DNA from: Candidatus Kapaibacterium sp.
GTDB lineage: Bacteria; Bacteroidota; Ignavibacteria; Kapaibacteriales; UBA2268
Reading direction: 5' to 3'
Assembly: GCA_026390695.1 (NCBI GenBank)
Contig: JAPLFL010000128.1
Coordinates: forward strand, 62,001 to 126,000
Length of the DNA stretch: 64,000 bases
Part shown: positions 42,235 through 50,752 of the stretch, in pieces
How the letters are laid out: each line of letters opens with the position of its first letter
Numbering within the stretch: position 1 is the stretch's first letter
The notes under the pieces: generated by a model
Databases searched by the model: none
What the model was told of the DNA's origin: nothing
The model's input: the letters and a program-made list of their open reading frames with translations, nothing else
Translations under genes and position numbers: made by a program

Positions 42235-43545
42235 ATGTCTATACCAACATATAAAACTGAAGCTTTAAAAAGCTGGAATAAAGCAAAAGAAATTCGAAAT
42301 GATTTTTATAAAAGATACCAGAATGCACATGAAAATGGTGGCCTACGTTGGGCTGGCGGTGCTTGGAGCTTTGGAGCCATACCTTGCGGTTTGGGAAGAG
42401 ATATTTTTCCAATAACCGGTGAGCCTTATGCTGCAGGAATTGCATTTAATAAAGAATTTTCATTGCGCTGTCTCGAAGCTACTGAAAGGAAAGGGTATGC
42501 CAGAGATTTGTGTGCTTATATGCGCACCTACTGGGGTTCTATAATTCTTGATGAGTATTTGTACGGTGGAAAATTTCCAAAACCGGATTTTATGTGGCAG
42601 GATCACGTCTGCTGCAGCCACTCAAAGTGGTATCAGGTAGCATCTGAATTAGAAGGTGGAATCCCAACTTACAGTATAGATGTAGCCGTAGGTCCATATA
42701 ACTCGGTAACAGAAAGTAAAATTGATTATATTGTTGCTCAAATGCAAGATGGAATCGAATGGCTTAAAAAAACTACCGGACGTGAATATAATGACGATTT
42801 ACTTATTGAAGCAGTCAATAATGAATGTCGTGCAACATCGGCATGGGCTGAAATCTGTATGTACAATATGGCAAAACCCGCTCCCTTGGATGAGAAAACA
42901 ATGTATTCGCTTTATGTTCTTGGTACTCTTGAAAAACATTCAAAAATTGTCGCAGATTATTATGAGGAATTGCGCGATGAAGTTAAATGGAGAGTTGAAA
43001 ATGGAATATCAGCTACTAAACATGAACGTTGCAGACTAATATCAGATACGCAGCCACCATGGGGATTCTTGGATGTATTCCGTTACCTCGAAGGTTTCGG
43101 AGCTGTTTCAGTCGGTTCTTTATATACATTCGGATTAATCGGAGTATGGGAAGATAAACCTGATGGTACCTGGGGACCACGTACTACTCCGGCTCAAAAG
43201 GGAATTAAAATTGAAACACGCGAGCAAGCTTTACGTATTCTGGCTGACTGGAATCTGAGTAAACCAGAATGGCAGCACTTCTATTCCCCACATCTTAAAT
43301 CAGATATGATGATAAAAATATGCCAGCAATGGCAAGTAGATGGCGTATTGCTGCATTACAACCGTGGATGCGAAGGTTTATCACTCGGTATTGCAGAAAA
43401 CAGGCTTGCCTTAATAGAAGCAGGTTATCCTGTAATGGCGTTTGAAGGCAATATGGGCGACGAACGTGAATTTGATGCAACTAAAACCATGAGCCGCATT
43501 GATTCGTTCATGGAGACTCTTGGAATGAAATTAATTAATCAATAA
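42235..43545 (+). CDS. bzdO-like: Class I benzoyl-CoA reductase subunit, BzdO/BcrB-like
   Basis: 436 aa; conserved Cys context DHVCCSHSKWYQVASELEGG, VDGVLLHYNRGCEGLSLG. Pairs with the upstream BcrC-like subunit. Confidence 0.87.
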   Translation: MSIPTYKTEALKSWNKAKEIRNDFYKRYQNAHENGGLRWAGGAWSFGAIPCGLGRDIFPITGEPYAAGIAFNKEFSLRCLEATERKGYARDLCAYMRTYWGSIILDEYLYGGKFPKPDFMWQDHVCCSHSKWYQVASELEGGIPTYSIDVAVGPYNSVTESKIDYIVAQMQDGIEWLKKTTGREYNDDLLIEAVNNECRATSAWAEICMYNMAKPAPLDEKTMYSLYVLGTLEKHSKIVADYYEELRDEVKWRVENGISATKHERCRLISDTQPPWGFLDVFRYLEGFGAVSVGSLYTFGLIGVWEDKPDGTWGPRTTPAQKGIKIETREQALRILADWNLSKPEWQHFYSPHLKSDMMIKICQQWQVDGVLLHYNRGCEGLSLGIAENRLALIEAGYPVMAFEGNMGDEREFDATKTMSRIDSFMETLGMKLINQ

Positions 43546-43555
43546 AGGAGAAATT

Positions 43556-44317
43556 ATGATAAATGTTGGAATTGATCTTGGTGCAAAAAACATCAAAATT
43601 GTTATGGTTAGCAATGGTGAAGTTATAGCCAGAGGCATTACCTTATCAGGTTTTGAAACTAAAGAAAACTCTACTGCACTATTTGACAGTATGCTTCAGG
43701 AGCATGGAATTGCACGGGGAGATATAAGCACCATTACAACTACAGGTAGTGGACGTAAAGCAATTGATTTTGCAACAAACAGCATAACTGAGGTTACTGC
43801 TGCTACAAAAGGTGCTACGACCCTTTTCCCAACTTCACGCTGCGTCATTGATGTAGGTGCTGAAGAAGGCAGATCAATAAGAATTGACCCTAACGGAAAA
43901 ATTATTGATTTTGCACTAAACGAGAAATGCGCTGCAGGAGCAGGTGCATTTATCGAATCAATGGGTCGCGCATTGGAACTTACAGTCGAAACATTTGGGC
44001 CTTTGTCATTAGAATCCGATAAAGAAATCCCAATGAACGCTCAGTGTGCAGTTTTTGCAGAATCGGAAGTTGTATCTCTATTACACTCTAAGACTGAGAA
44101 AAAAGATATTGCTAAAGCCGTGAATGATGCAGTGGCTTCAAGAATTGTATCTATGACCCGCAAAGTTGGCTTTGAAAAAGATATTCAGCTTATCGGTGGA
44201 ATGGCTAAGAATCTTGGGTTTGTTGATTCATTAAAAAGAGCACTTGACTCAGAGTTGATAATTCCTGATTTTCCGGAATTTATCTCAGCTTACGGTGCAG
44301 CAATTTATAATGATTAA
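43556..44317 (+). CDS. bzdP-like: Benzoyl-CoA reductase ATPase subunit, BzdP/BcrD-like (ASKHA)
   Basis: GIDLGAKNIKIV, VIDVGAEEGRSIRI, NEKCAAGAGAFIESMGRAL; BadF/BadG/BcrA/BcrD family. Confidence 0.88.
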   Translation: MINVGIDLGAKNIKIVMVSNGEVIARGITLSGFETKENSTALFDSMLQEHGIARGDISTITTTGSGRKAIDFATNSITEVTAATKGATTLFPTSRCVIDVGAEEGRSIRIDPNGKIIDFALNEKCAAGAGAFIESMGRALELTVETFGPLSLESDKEIPMNAQCAVFAESEVVSLLHSKTEKKDIAKAVNDAVASRIVSMTRKVGFEKDIQLIGGMAKNLGFVDSLKRALDSELIIPDFPEFISAYGAAIYND

Positions 44318-44352
44318 ATTAATTTTATATAAACTAATTAAGGAGAAATTTA

Positions 44353-45219
44353 ATGGCAAAAGAGTTTTGGCGTTGGAAAGAATATAATTGGAAAAATGAG
44401 GATATTAGTTGGAAGAACGGTTCTACGATAAGTGCTGGCATTGATGTAGGTTCTGTTAGTTCTCAGGCTGTGATCCTTGTAGATGGGGAATTATACGCTT
44501 ATTCAAGCATGAGAACCGGCTCTGATAGTCCTAAAAGTGCAGAAAATGCAATGAATTGGGCATTAGATGGCACCGAGATGACCATGCAAAATATTCATTA
44601 TGTTGTTGGCACCGGATATGGCCGTGTAAATGTCCCGTTTGCGAATAAAACAATTACTGAAATTGCCTGCCATGCCCGCGGTGCAAATACTATGTATGGG
44701 CCTACAGTTCGCACTATTCTTGACATGGGTGGTCAGGACTGTAAAGCTATCCGCTGTGACGAGAAAGGTAAAGTGACTAACTTTCTAATGAATGATAAAT
44801 GCGCTGCCGGTACTGGTCGCGGAATGGAAGTTTTTGCTGATTTGCTTTCAGTGCCCATTGAGGATATTGGACCTTTATCTTTTGAAGTTGCAGAAGAACC
44901 TCCTCCTGTATCAAGCACCTGTGTGGTTTTTGCAAAGACAGAAGCTACAAGTCTGTTGCGTCAGGGTTGGCCAAAGAATAAGGTTATTGCTTCATATTGC
45001 TCTGCTATGGCTCATCGTGTTGTATCTTTACTTGAAAGAATCAGTGTTGAGAACGATTTTGTTATCACAGGAGGAATCGGCAAAAACATAGGTGTCGTAA
45101 AAAGAATCACTGATGAACTCGGTGCTAATACTCTGCAATCTAAATATGACACTCAGATTGCAGGTGCATTGGGAGCCGCTTTGTTCGGACGTGCATTAGC
45201 TGAAAAAGAGCGTAAATAA
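44353..45219 (+). CDS. bzdQ-like: Benzoyl-CoA reductase ATPase subunit, BzdQ/BcrA-like (ASKHA)
   Basis: AGIDVGSVSSQAVIL, ILDMGGQDCKAIR, NDKCAAGTGRGMEVFADLL, VFAKTEATSLLRQG. Confidence 0.88.
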   Translation: MAKEFWRWKEYNWKNEDISWKNGSTISAGIDVGSVSSQAVILVDGELYAYSSMRTGSDSPKSAENAMNWALDGTEMTMQNIHYVVGTGYGRVNVPFANKTITEIACHARGANTMYGPTVRTILDMGGQDCKAIRCDEKGKVTNFLMNDKCAAGTGRGMEVFADLLSVPIEDIGPLSFEVAEEPPPVSSTCVVFAKTEATSLLRQGWPKNKVIASYCSAMAHRVVSLLERISVENDFVITGGIGKNIGVVKRITDELGANTLQSKYDTQIAGALGAALFGRALAEKERK

Positions 45220-45342
45220 TTATTAATTATAAATGATTAATGATTAAAAAAGAAATATAATATCTTCTGACACAAAATTTGGGTTGGGCTTGGAGATACT
45301 AATATTAGAAATTGACAATTTATAATTATAATTGAGGTCGAT

Positions 45343-45630
45343 ATGATAGCAAATTTCGGTTACAAGGACGGATCAGGGGAATTTTATATAGCTATTGATA
45401 CTGATAAGTGCAATGGCTGTGGAGATTGTATCCCTGCCTGTCCATCTCATATCCTTGCTTTAAGAGATAATGAATTTGATCCTATGGCTGATGATCAAAT
45501 GGTTGTAATACTTGATGAGTTTAGGAAAAAAATTAAATATGCTTGTGCTGCTTGTAAGCCAGACCATGCTGTTCACAGCCTTCCGTGCGTTAATGCATGC
45601 GCACCGGTTGCAATCACGCATTCATGGTGA
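45343..45630 (+). CDS. bzdM-like: Two-[4Fe-4S] ferredoxin (BzdM-like)
   Basis: CNGCGDCIPACPSHIL plus CAACKPDHAVHSLPCVNACAPVAITHSW. Confidence 0.87.
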   Translation: MIANFGYKDGSGEFYIAIDTDKCNGCGDCIPACPSHILALRDNEFDPMADDQMVVILDEFRKKIKYACAACKPDHAVHSLPCVNACAPVAITHSW

Positions 45631-45689
45631 GTTAGCAAAGTATTTCAAGATATTTTCTTTTCCCATTATCAAAGTTTTTATAGAAATAG

Positions 45690-45727
45690 ATGGCTGTCAT
45701 CAAGAATGGCAGCCATTTTTTATTTAT
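45690..45727 (+). terminator. Intrinsic terminator downstream of the ferredoxin gene
   Basis: atggctgtcat-caaga-atggcagccatttttta: 11-bp stem with one G-T wobble, followed by a T-rich tract. Confidence 0.75.
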
Positions 45728-45811
45728 TTACAACAATTAATTATATAATAAGTGTTAATTAATATTTATTTTATTAAATTCTAATATTTGAAATTTCCAA
45801 TTTTTACTATA

Positions 45812-48370
45812 ATGAATTATATTAACATAAAGATCAATAATAATGCTGTGTCTGTTCCCGAAGGGACTACTATTCTCAATGCAGCTCTGGAAGCCGGTAT
45901 TTATATCCCTGTTCTGTGCAGTCATCCTGACATTGAACATTTTAATACTGTGGAATTGAGTGATTTCATTTATCAAGGGGAAAATAAAATTGTCAATGAT
46001 TCTGATGCGGATATTTCAAATATCAGAGGTTGTGGAGTATGCGTTGTTTGGAATGACAGCACTGGCGCTTTTGTTCCTGCATGCAAAGTAGCTGTTACCG
46101 ATGGCATGGTAATTCAGACAGACAGCGAAACTGTTAGAAAACGTCGTCAGGAAAATTTAGCAAAGATAATGGCAACTCATCCTCATGCTTGTCTTACCTG
46201 CGCTCAGCATGAAGGCTGCATTCCAATGACTGACACTTGTGCTAATAATGTCACCAAAATTGACAGATGCTGCGAATTGCTCAACAGATGCGAGATTCAG
46301 AAAGTAGCTGACTATGTTGGAATCCCGTCGGAAACTCAAAGATATAGATTCAGAGACCTTCCTATTTTAAATGATGATCCTCTTTTCAGGTTCGATTTTA
46401 ATATTTGTATATCCTGTGGTCGCTGTGTTCGGGTTTGTCAGCAAGTTAAGGGAGTTTATGCTCTGGGAGCAGTTATTCAAAATGGTGAGTTTAAAATCGG
46501 TACAACAAAAGGCCCACATTTTAATGATGCCGAATGTCGCTTCTGCGGCTCATGTGTTGAGGTTTGCCCAACAGGAGCATTAACTGATAAAAAATCATAC
46601 CGATTAAAAGACGAAAGCGAATATGTCCCCTGCCGTGCAAATTGTCCCGGAGAGGTTGACATTCCCCAATATGTCAGATTGGTAGCCGAAGGGAATCCCC
46701 AATTATCTGCTGAAGTTATTGCATCTCGGCTTCCTCTTGGATCAATTTTGGGCAAAGTTTGCTTCCATCCTTGTGAAATTCATTGCAAGAGGAATGAAAT
46801 ATCCGAAATATTAGGCTCTAAGCGAGAATCCATCAACATCCGTTTATTAAAAGATTACGCAATGACAAACAGTCAATTGCCAGATCATGAAAAACCTAAC
46901 AACAGAACAAATAAAAAGGTAGCCGTGATAGGCTCTGGGCCTGCCGGATTAACTTCTGCATATTTCCTGGCTTTAAAAGGGCATGATGTTACTATCTTTG
47001 AAAAAGAAACAGAATTAGGCGGAATGATGCGCTATGGTATTCCTCGCTACAGGCTGCCAGCGAGCGTTTTAGATCGAGATATTAATAGAATATTAAGTGC
47101 TGGAATTGAAGTTAAAACAAATCTTGAATTTGGTAAAGATATTGATTTTAATCAAATGAAACAAAGTGGATTTGATGCCATATTTGTAGGTACAGGATTG
47201 TCAAAAAGCAAGAAATTGCAAATTATCGGCTCTGATACTAACTCAGTACTTTGGGGGGTCGATTTTTTAAATCAACTTGCAAAAAATAATTTAGCAGATG
47301 ATTATTTTGTATCGAAAAAAGTAATTGTAATTGGTGGTGGTAACGTTGCTACTGATGCCGCCAGATGTGCTTTAAGACTCAAGGCTGATTTAGTGACTAT
47401 TATTTGTCTTGAACAATTCAATGAAATGCCTGCATATAAGAATGAAATTGATGAATCTTTGGAAGAAGGTATTGAAATTCGCAATGGATGGGGAGTTTCT
47501 GAATTACAGACTCAAAATGGCAGAACCTTTGTAAATCTTCAACTATGTACAAGTGTATTTAATGAGCAAGGATCATTTTCTCCGCAATTTGATAAATCAG
47601 TTACTGATAGCCAAAAATGCGATTATGTAATTTTCTGTATCGGTCAGGAAGCAGATCATGATTATATTTATTCAAATAATATGGATGCAATATTCAATCG
47701 TGGACTGATAATTGCTAATTCTCAATTGCAAGAAACAGCTATCAGAGGAGTTTTTGCAGGTGGTGACATTGTTTCCGGTCCGGCATCGGTAATAGATGCT
47801 CTTGGAGCAGGCAGACGTGCAGCCAAAGCCATAGATTTATTCCTTGGAGGTGATGGTAATATTGAGATCCAAACAAATATTGATAAAAATTTTAAAATGT
47901 TCATTGGAAAAAAGAATGGTTTTGGATCAATCGAAAGAGTGAATTCAGAGCTGTTGCCCCCTGAATTAAGGAAGAATGGTTTTGAGACAGTTGAGGCAGT
48001 GTATAGCCAAGCACAAGCTCTATACGAGGCAGGTAGATGCTTACAGTGTGATCTAAGGCAGCATTTGCGACATAATACTTTGCCACCGGATGATTTTTTA
48101 AAATTTATTGTTGATTCAATCCGAAATTTACCTGAAACAGAAGGTGTTGTCCAACTTATGGACGCAAATAAAGAAGTCTTTTTGATAAAAGGATGTGACA
48201 ATATTAAGAAAACAGTATCCGACTTTTTTAATGATGGCCAGCAAGCTTACTACTTTATTTATGAAGAAGATAAAATGTTCACAAAACGTGAGAGTGAGCT
48301 ACTGCAGCAGTTTTTACAAAAACATGGCAAGATGCCCGATGCAGGCGATGATATGGATGATTTGTTTTAA
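45812..48370 (+). CDS. bzdV-like: Multidomain NAD(P)-dependent ferredoxin oxidoreductase: [2Fe-2S]/[4Fe-4S] + GltD-like FAD/NAD(P) domains (BzdV-like)
   Basis: N-terminal NuoG-type 2Fe-2S (ALEAGIYIPVLCSH...GCGVCVVW), CISCGRCVRVCQQ and CRFCGSCVEVCPTGAL, then GPAGLTSAYFLALKGHDVTIFEKETELGGMMRYGIPRYRLP, GGGNVATDAARCALR, AGGDIVSGPASVIDALGAGRRAA. Confidence 0.88.
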   Translation: MNYINIKINNNAVSVPEGTTILNAALEAGIYIPVLCSHPDIEHFNTVELSDFIYQGENKIVNDSDADISNIRGCGVCVVWNDSTGAFVPACKVAVTDGMVIQTDSETVRKRRQENLAKIMATHPHACLTCAQHEGCIPMTDTCANNVTKIDRCCELLNRCEIQKVADYVGIPSETQRYRFRDLPILNDDPLFRFDFNICISCGRCVRVCQQVKGVYALGAVIQNGEFKIGTTKGPHFNDAECRFCGSCVEVCPTGALTDKKSYRLKDESEYVPCRANCPGEVDIPQYVRLVAEGNPQLSAEVIASRLPLGSILGKVCFHPCEIHCKRNEISEILGSKRESINIRLLKDYAMTNSQLPDHEKPNNRTNKKVAVIGSGPAGLTSAYFLALKGHDVTIFEKETELGGMMRYGIPRYRLPASVLDRDINRILSAGIEVKTNLEFGKDIDFNQMKQSGFDAIFVGTGLSKSKKLQIIGSDTNSVLWGVDFLNQLAKNNLADDYFVSKKVIVIGGGNVATDAARCALRLKADLVTIICLEQFNEMPAYKNEIDESLEEGIEIRNGWGVSELQTQNGRTFVNLQLCTSVFNEQGSFSPQFDKSVTDSQKCDYVIFCIGQEADHDYIYSNNMDAIFNRGLIIANSQLQETAIRGVFAGGDIVSGPASVIDALGAGRRAAKAIDLFLGGDGNIEIQTNIDKNFKMFIGKKNGFGSIERVNSELLPPELRKNGFETVEAVYSQAQALYEAGRCLQCDLRQHLRHNTLPPDDFLKFIVDSIRNLPETEGVVQLMDANKEVFLIKGCDNIKKTVSDFFNDGQQAYYFIYEEDKMFTKRESELLQQFLQKHGKMPDAGDDMDDLF

Positions 48371-48412
48371 TTTTTTTAGTAAAATAATTTTAAATTAAGC
48401 ATGAGCTAATTT

Positions 48413-48625
48413 ATGGAAAATATTAATTTTATCGAATCTGAATGGACTAAGCGAACTATTGCAGAGGAACCAAGATTAAGCGAAATTGTTGACTTGTATA
48501 AAGAAATCGGATTTGAAGTTTTTCTTAGGGAAGTCAGTACTGAGTCTTGTTCTGCTGAAGAATGTACAACTTGCATGATGGAAAATCCTGCCAAATATAA
48601 AATAGTATATACACGTGAAATTTAA
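48413..48625 (+). CDS. Small Cys-rich protein (CX5CX2C)
   Basis: 70 aa: MENINFIESEW...EVFLREVSTESCSAEECTTCMMENPAKYKIVYTREI. Located 9 bp upstream of the acyl-CoA synthetase gene in a tightly packed block. Confidence 0.65.
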   Translation: MENINFIESEWTKRTIAEEPRLSEIVDLYKEIGFEVFLREVSTESCSAEECTTCMMENPAKYKIVYTREI

Positions 48626-48634
48626 GAGGTAATA

Positions 48635-50713
48635 ATGCTTGATTCTTTATTTAAACCACGTTCAGTAGCGCTGATTGGAGCTTCTACTAAAGAACTTTCC
48701 ATCGGTAATGTCATTATTAAAAATTTACAGAGATTTAATTTTAAGGGACCTATCTATCCTATTAATCCCAAAGCTCCGGAAATTCGTGGAATTAAAGCCT
48801 ATCCTACAATTTTTGATGTGCCGGGCGATATTGATGTGGCCCATATTGTCATTCCACCGGAACAGGTGCCGCAAGCCGTTGAAGATTGTGGTAAAAAAGG
48901 AGTTAAAAATATAATTATTAATACTGCTGGCTTTAAGGAAATGGGTGCTCATGGCGAAGCTTTGCAAGATGATTTTGTTGCTCGTGGTAAAAAATATGGT
49001 GTCAGACTGTTCGGACCTAATTGTCAGGGTATCATCAATACCGATCCCGAATTTAATGCTTATTGCGACTTTACTTTTACATATCCAGAGCCGGGGCATA
49101 TTTCGATCGTTGCTCAGAGTGGCGGAGTTGGTGCATTTATAATGCAAAATTTCTTTGATATTGGAGTTGGAATGAGAATGTATGCTTCCAATGGCAATGC
49201 CTGTGATATTTCAATTCCAGAAATAATGCGCTACTGGGGCAATGATGAAGGGACCCGTGTTATCGTACTTTATATTGAAAGCGTCGATGACCCTAAGAAT
49301 TTTATGGAAATAGCACGTGAAGTTGCTGCCAAAAAGCCAATTCTTGCAATGAGTGCCGGTAGAACAGCAGAGGGTGCTAAAGCCGCAACCTCACATACCG
49401 GAGGCCTTGCAGGTGGGAAATCAATGGAACTTATATTTAAGAAAACTGGTATCCTCTCATTTACAGATGCTCAGGAAATGTGTCAGGCTGCTGTTGCTTT
49501 TGCTTCGCAACCTATTCCAAAGGGTAATCGTGTCGGAATGATCACTAATACCGGTGGACCTGCAATCATTGCAACTGATGAACTTGTTGACGGTGGACTT
49601 GAAATTCCGCCACTATCGCAAGAGGCAGAAGAAAAATTGAAACTTACTATGTTTGCCTCCGCATCAATTAATAATCCTATCGATGTGGTCGCAACTGCCG
49701 GTGCTCCACAGTTTAGAAGCGCTTTGGATGTAATGATGGATGAGGAACAAATTGACAGTGTTTATATTAATTTTGTGACTCCCCCATTTGTTGATTGTCC
49801 TGCTGTAGCACGCGAATTTGCGGAAGTTAGTTTGCAGAGGCGAAAACCCATAGTTTGTAATTATATGACTGATAAAGCTCAATGGACAGAAACAAGCGCT
49901 ATTTTAAAAAGTGGCGGTATTCCTTGTTATGAGTTCCCTGGAACGGCTGCCAAAGCGCTCGCTGCTTTATCACGATATTCCAAAATAAAATCAGCGGATA
50001 ATGGAAAAGTTCAGTCTTTTGATAATATTCATCCTGAAACAGTCAGTGCAATTATTTCTATTGCAAAATCTGAAGGAAGAGAAATGCTCAATGCTGAGGA
50101 AGCATATAATATTTTAGAGGCTTATGGAATTCCTTTTGCACAATGGACTACGGCAGAAAATCTGGCAGATGCAATGGTAGCTTCAGAAAATATAGGTTTC
50201 CCTCTTGTATTAAAGGCTGATTCTCCTGAGATAATTCATAAAAGTGATTCAGGTGGTGTTGCAGTTAATTTAACCAGTCCTGTGGCACTTTCATCCGCAA
50301 TTAATAAAATGAAAGCTAATTTCACTGGTACTAATCTTAAATACTTTCTTCAGAAATATTATGCTGGCGGTAAAGAGCTGATAATCGGAGCTAAAGCCGA
50401 ATCTGGGCTGGGGCATATTATAGTATTTGGTATGGGTGGAATCTTTGTTGAAGTGCTTAAGGATGTAAGTTTTGGTCTTACTCCTATTAGTGATTATGAA
50501 TCTAAAGAAATGATAAATTCAATTAAACTGGCACCTATTTTGCATGGTATCCGCGGGCAAAAGGGTGTTGCTACCGGTTTATTAGCAGAGATTATTGAGC
50601 GAATTTCAGCTTTGGTAACCAATCATCCCGAAATCCAAGAACTTGATCTTAATCCTGTTCTTGCTTTTGAAACCTTTGCTGTTGCCGTTGATGCTCGAAT
50701 TAAAATAAAATAA
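48635..50713 (+). CDS. ADP-forming acyl-CoA synthetase (fused alpha-beta, ATP-grasp)
   Basis: SVALIGASTKELSIGNVIIKNL CoA-binding, FGPNCQGIINTDP, AAKAATSHTGGLAGG (phospho-His context), C-terminal ATP-grasp FPLVLKADSPEIIHKSDSGGVAVNL. Confidence 0.93.
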   Translation: MLDSLFKPRSVALIGASTKELSIGNVIIKNLQRFNFKGPIYPINPKAPEIRGIKAYPTIFDVPGDIDVAHIVIPPEQVPQAVEDCGKKGVKNIIINTAGFKEMGAHGEALQDDFVARGKKYGVRLFGPNCQGIINTDPEFNAYCDFTFTYPEPGHISIVAQSGGVGAFIMQNFFDIGVGMRMYASNGNACDISIPEIMRYWGNDEGTRVIVLYIESVDDPKNFMEIAREVAAKKPILAMSAGRTAEGAKAATSHTGGLAGGKSMELIFKKTGILSFTDAQEMCQAAVAFASQPIPKGNRVGMITNTGGPAIIATDELVDGGLEIPPLSQEAEEKLKLTMFASASINNPIDVVATAGAPQFRSALDVMMDEEQIDSVYINFVTPPFVDCPAVAREFAEVSLQRRKPIVCNYMTDKAQWTETSAILKSGGIPCYEFPGTAAKALAALSRYSKIKSADNGKVQSFDNIHPETVSAIISIAKSEGREMLNAEEAYNILEAYGIPFAQWTTAENLADAMVASENIGFPLVLKADSPEIIHKSDSGGVAVNLTSPVALSSAINKMKANFTGTNLKYFLQKYYAGGKELIIGAKAESGLGHIIVFGMGGIFVEVLKDVSFGLTPISDYESKEMINSIKLAPILHGIRGQKGVATGLLAEIIERISALVTNHPEIQELDLNPVLAFETFAVAVDARIKIK

Positions 50714-50752
50714 ACTTTATTGCTAATAAATGATCTGTTGAGATAAATAACT

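Noticed and set aside
42239-43480. Shadow ORFs inside the BzdO-like gene (42239-42445, 42722-43039, 43295-43480)
   Set aside because: Overlap a conserved enzyme gene; sequences show no domain character.
41089-45219. Alternative reading of the locus as a 2-hydroxyacyl-CoA dehydratase operon
   Set aside because: Two different ASKHA subunits plus a BzdM-type ferredoxin fit benzoyl-CoA-reductase type better; phylogeny is still needed for a final decision.
45225-45340. AT-rich gap between BzdQ-like and ferredoxin genes with partial self-complementarity (ttaattataa / ttataattataatt)
   Set aside because: Symmetry is imperfect and expected by chance at this base composition; not called as a regulatory RNA.
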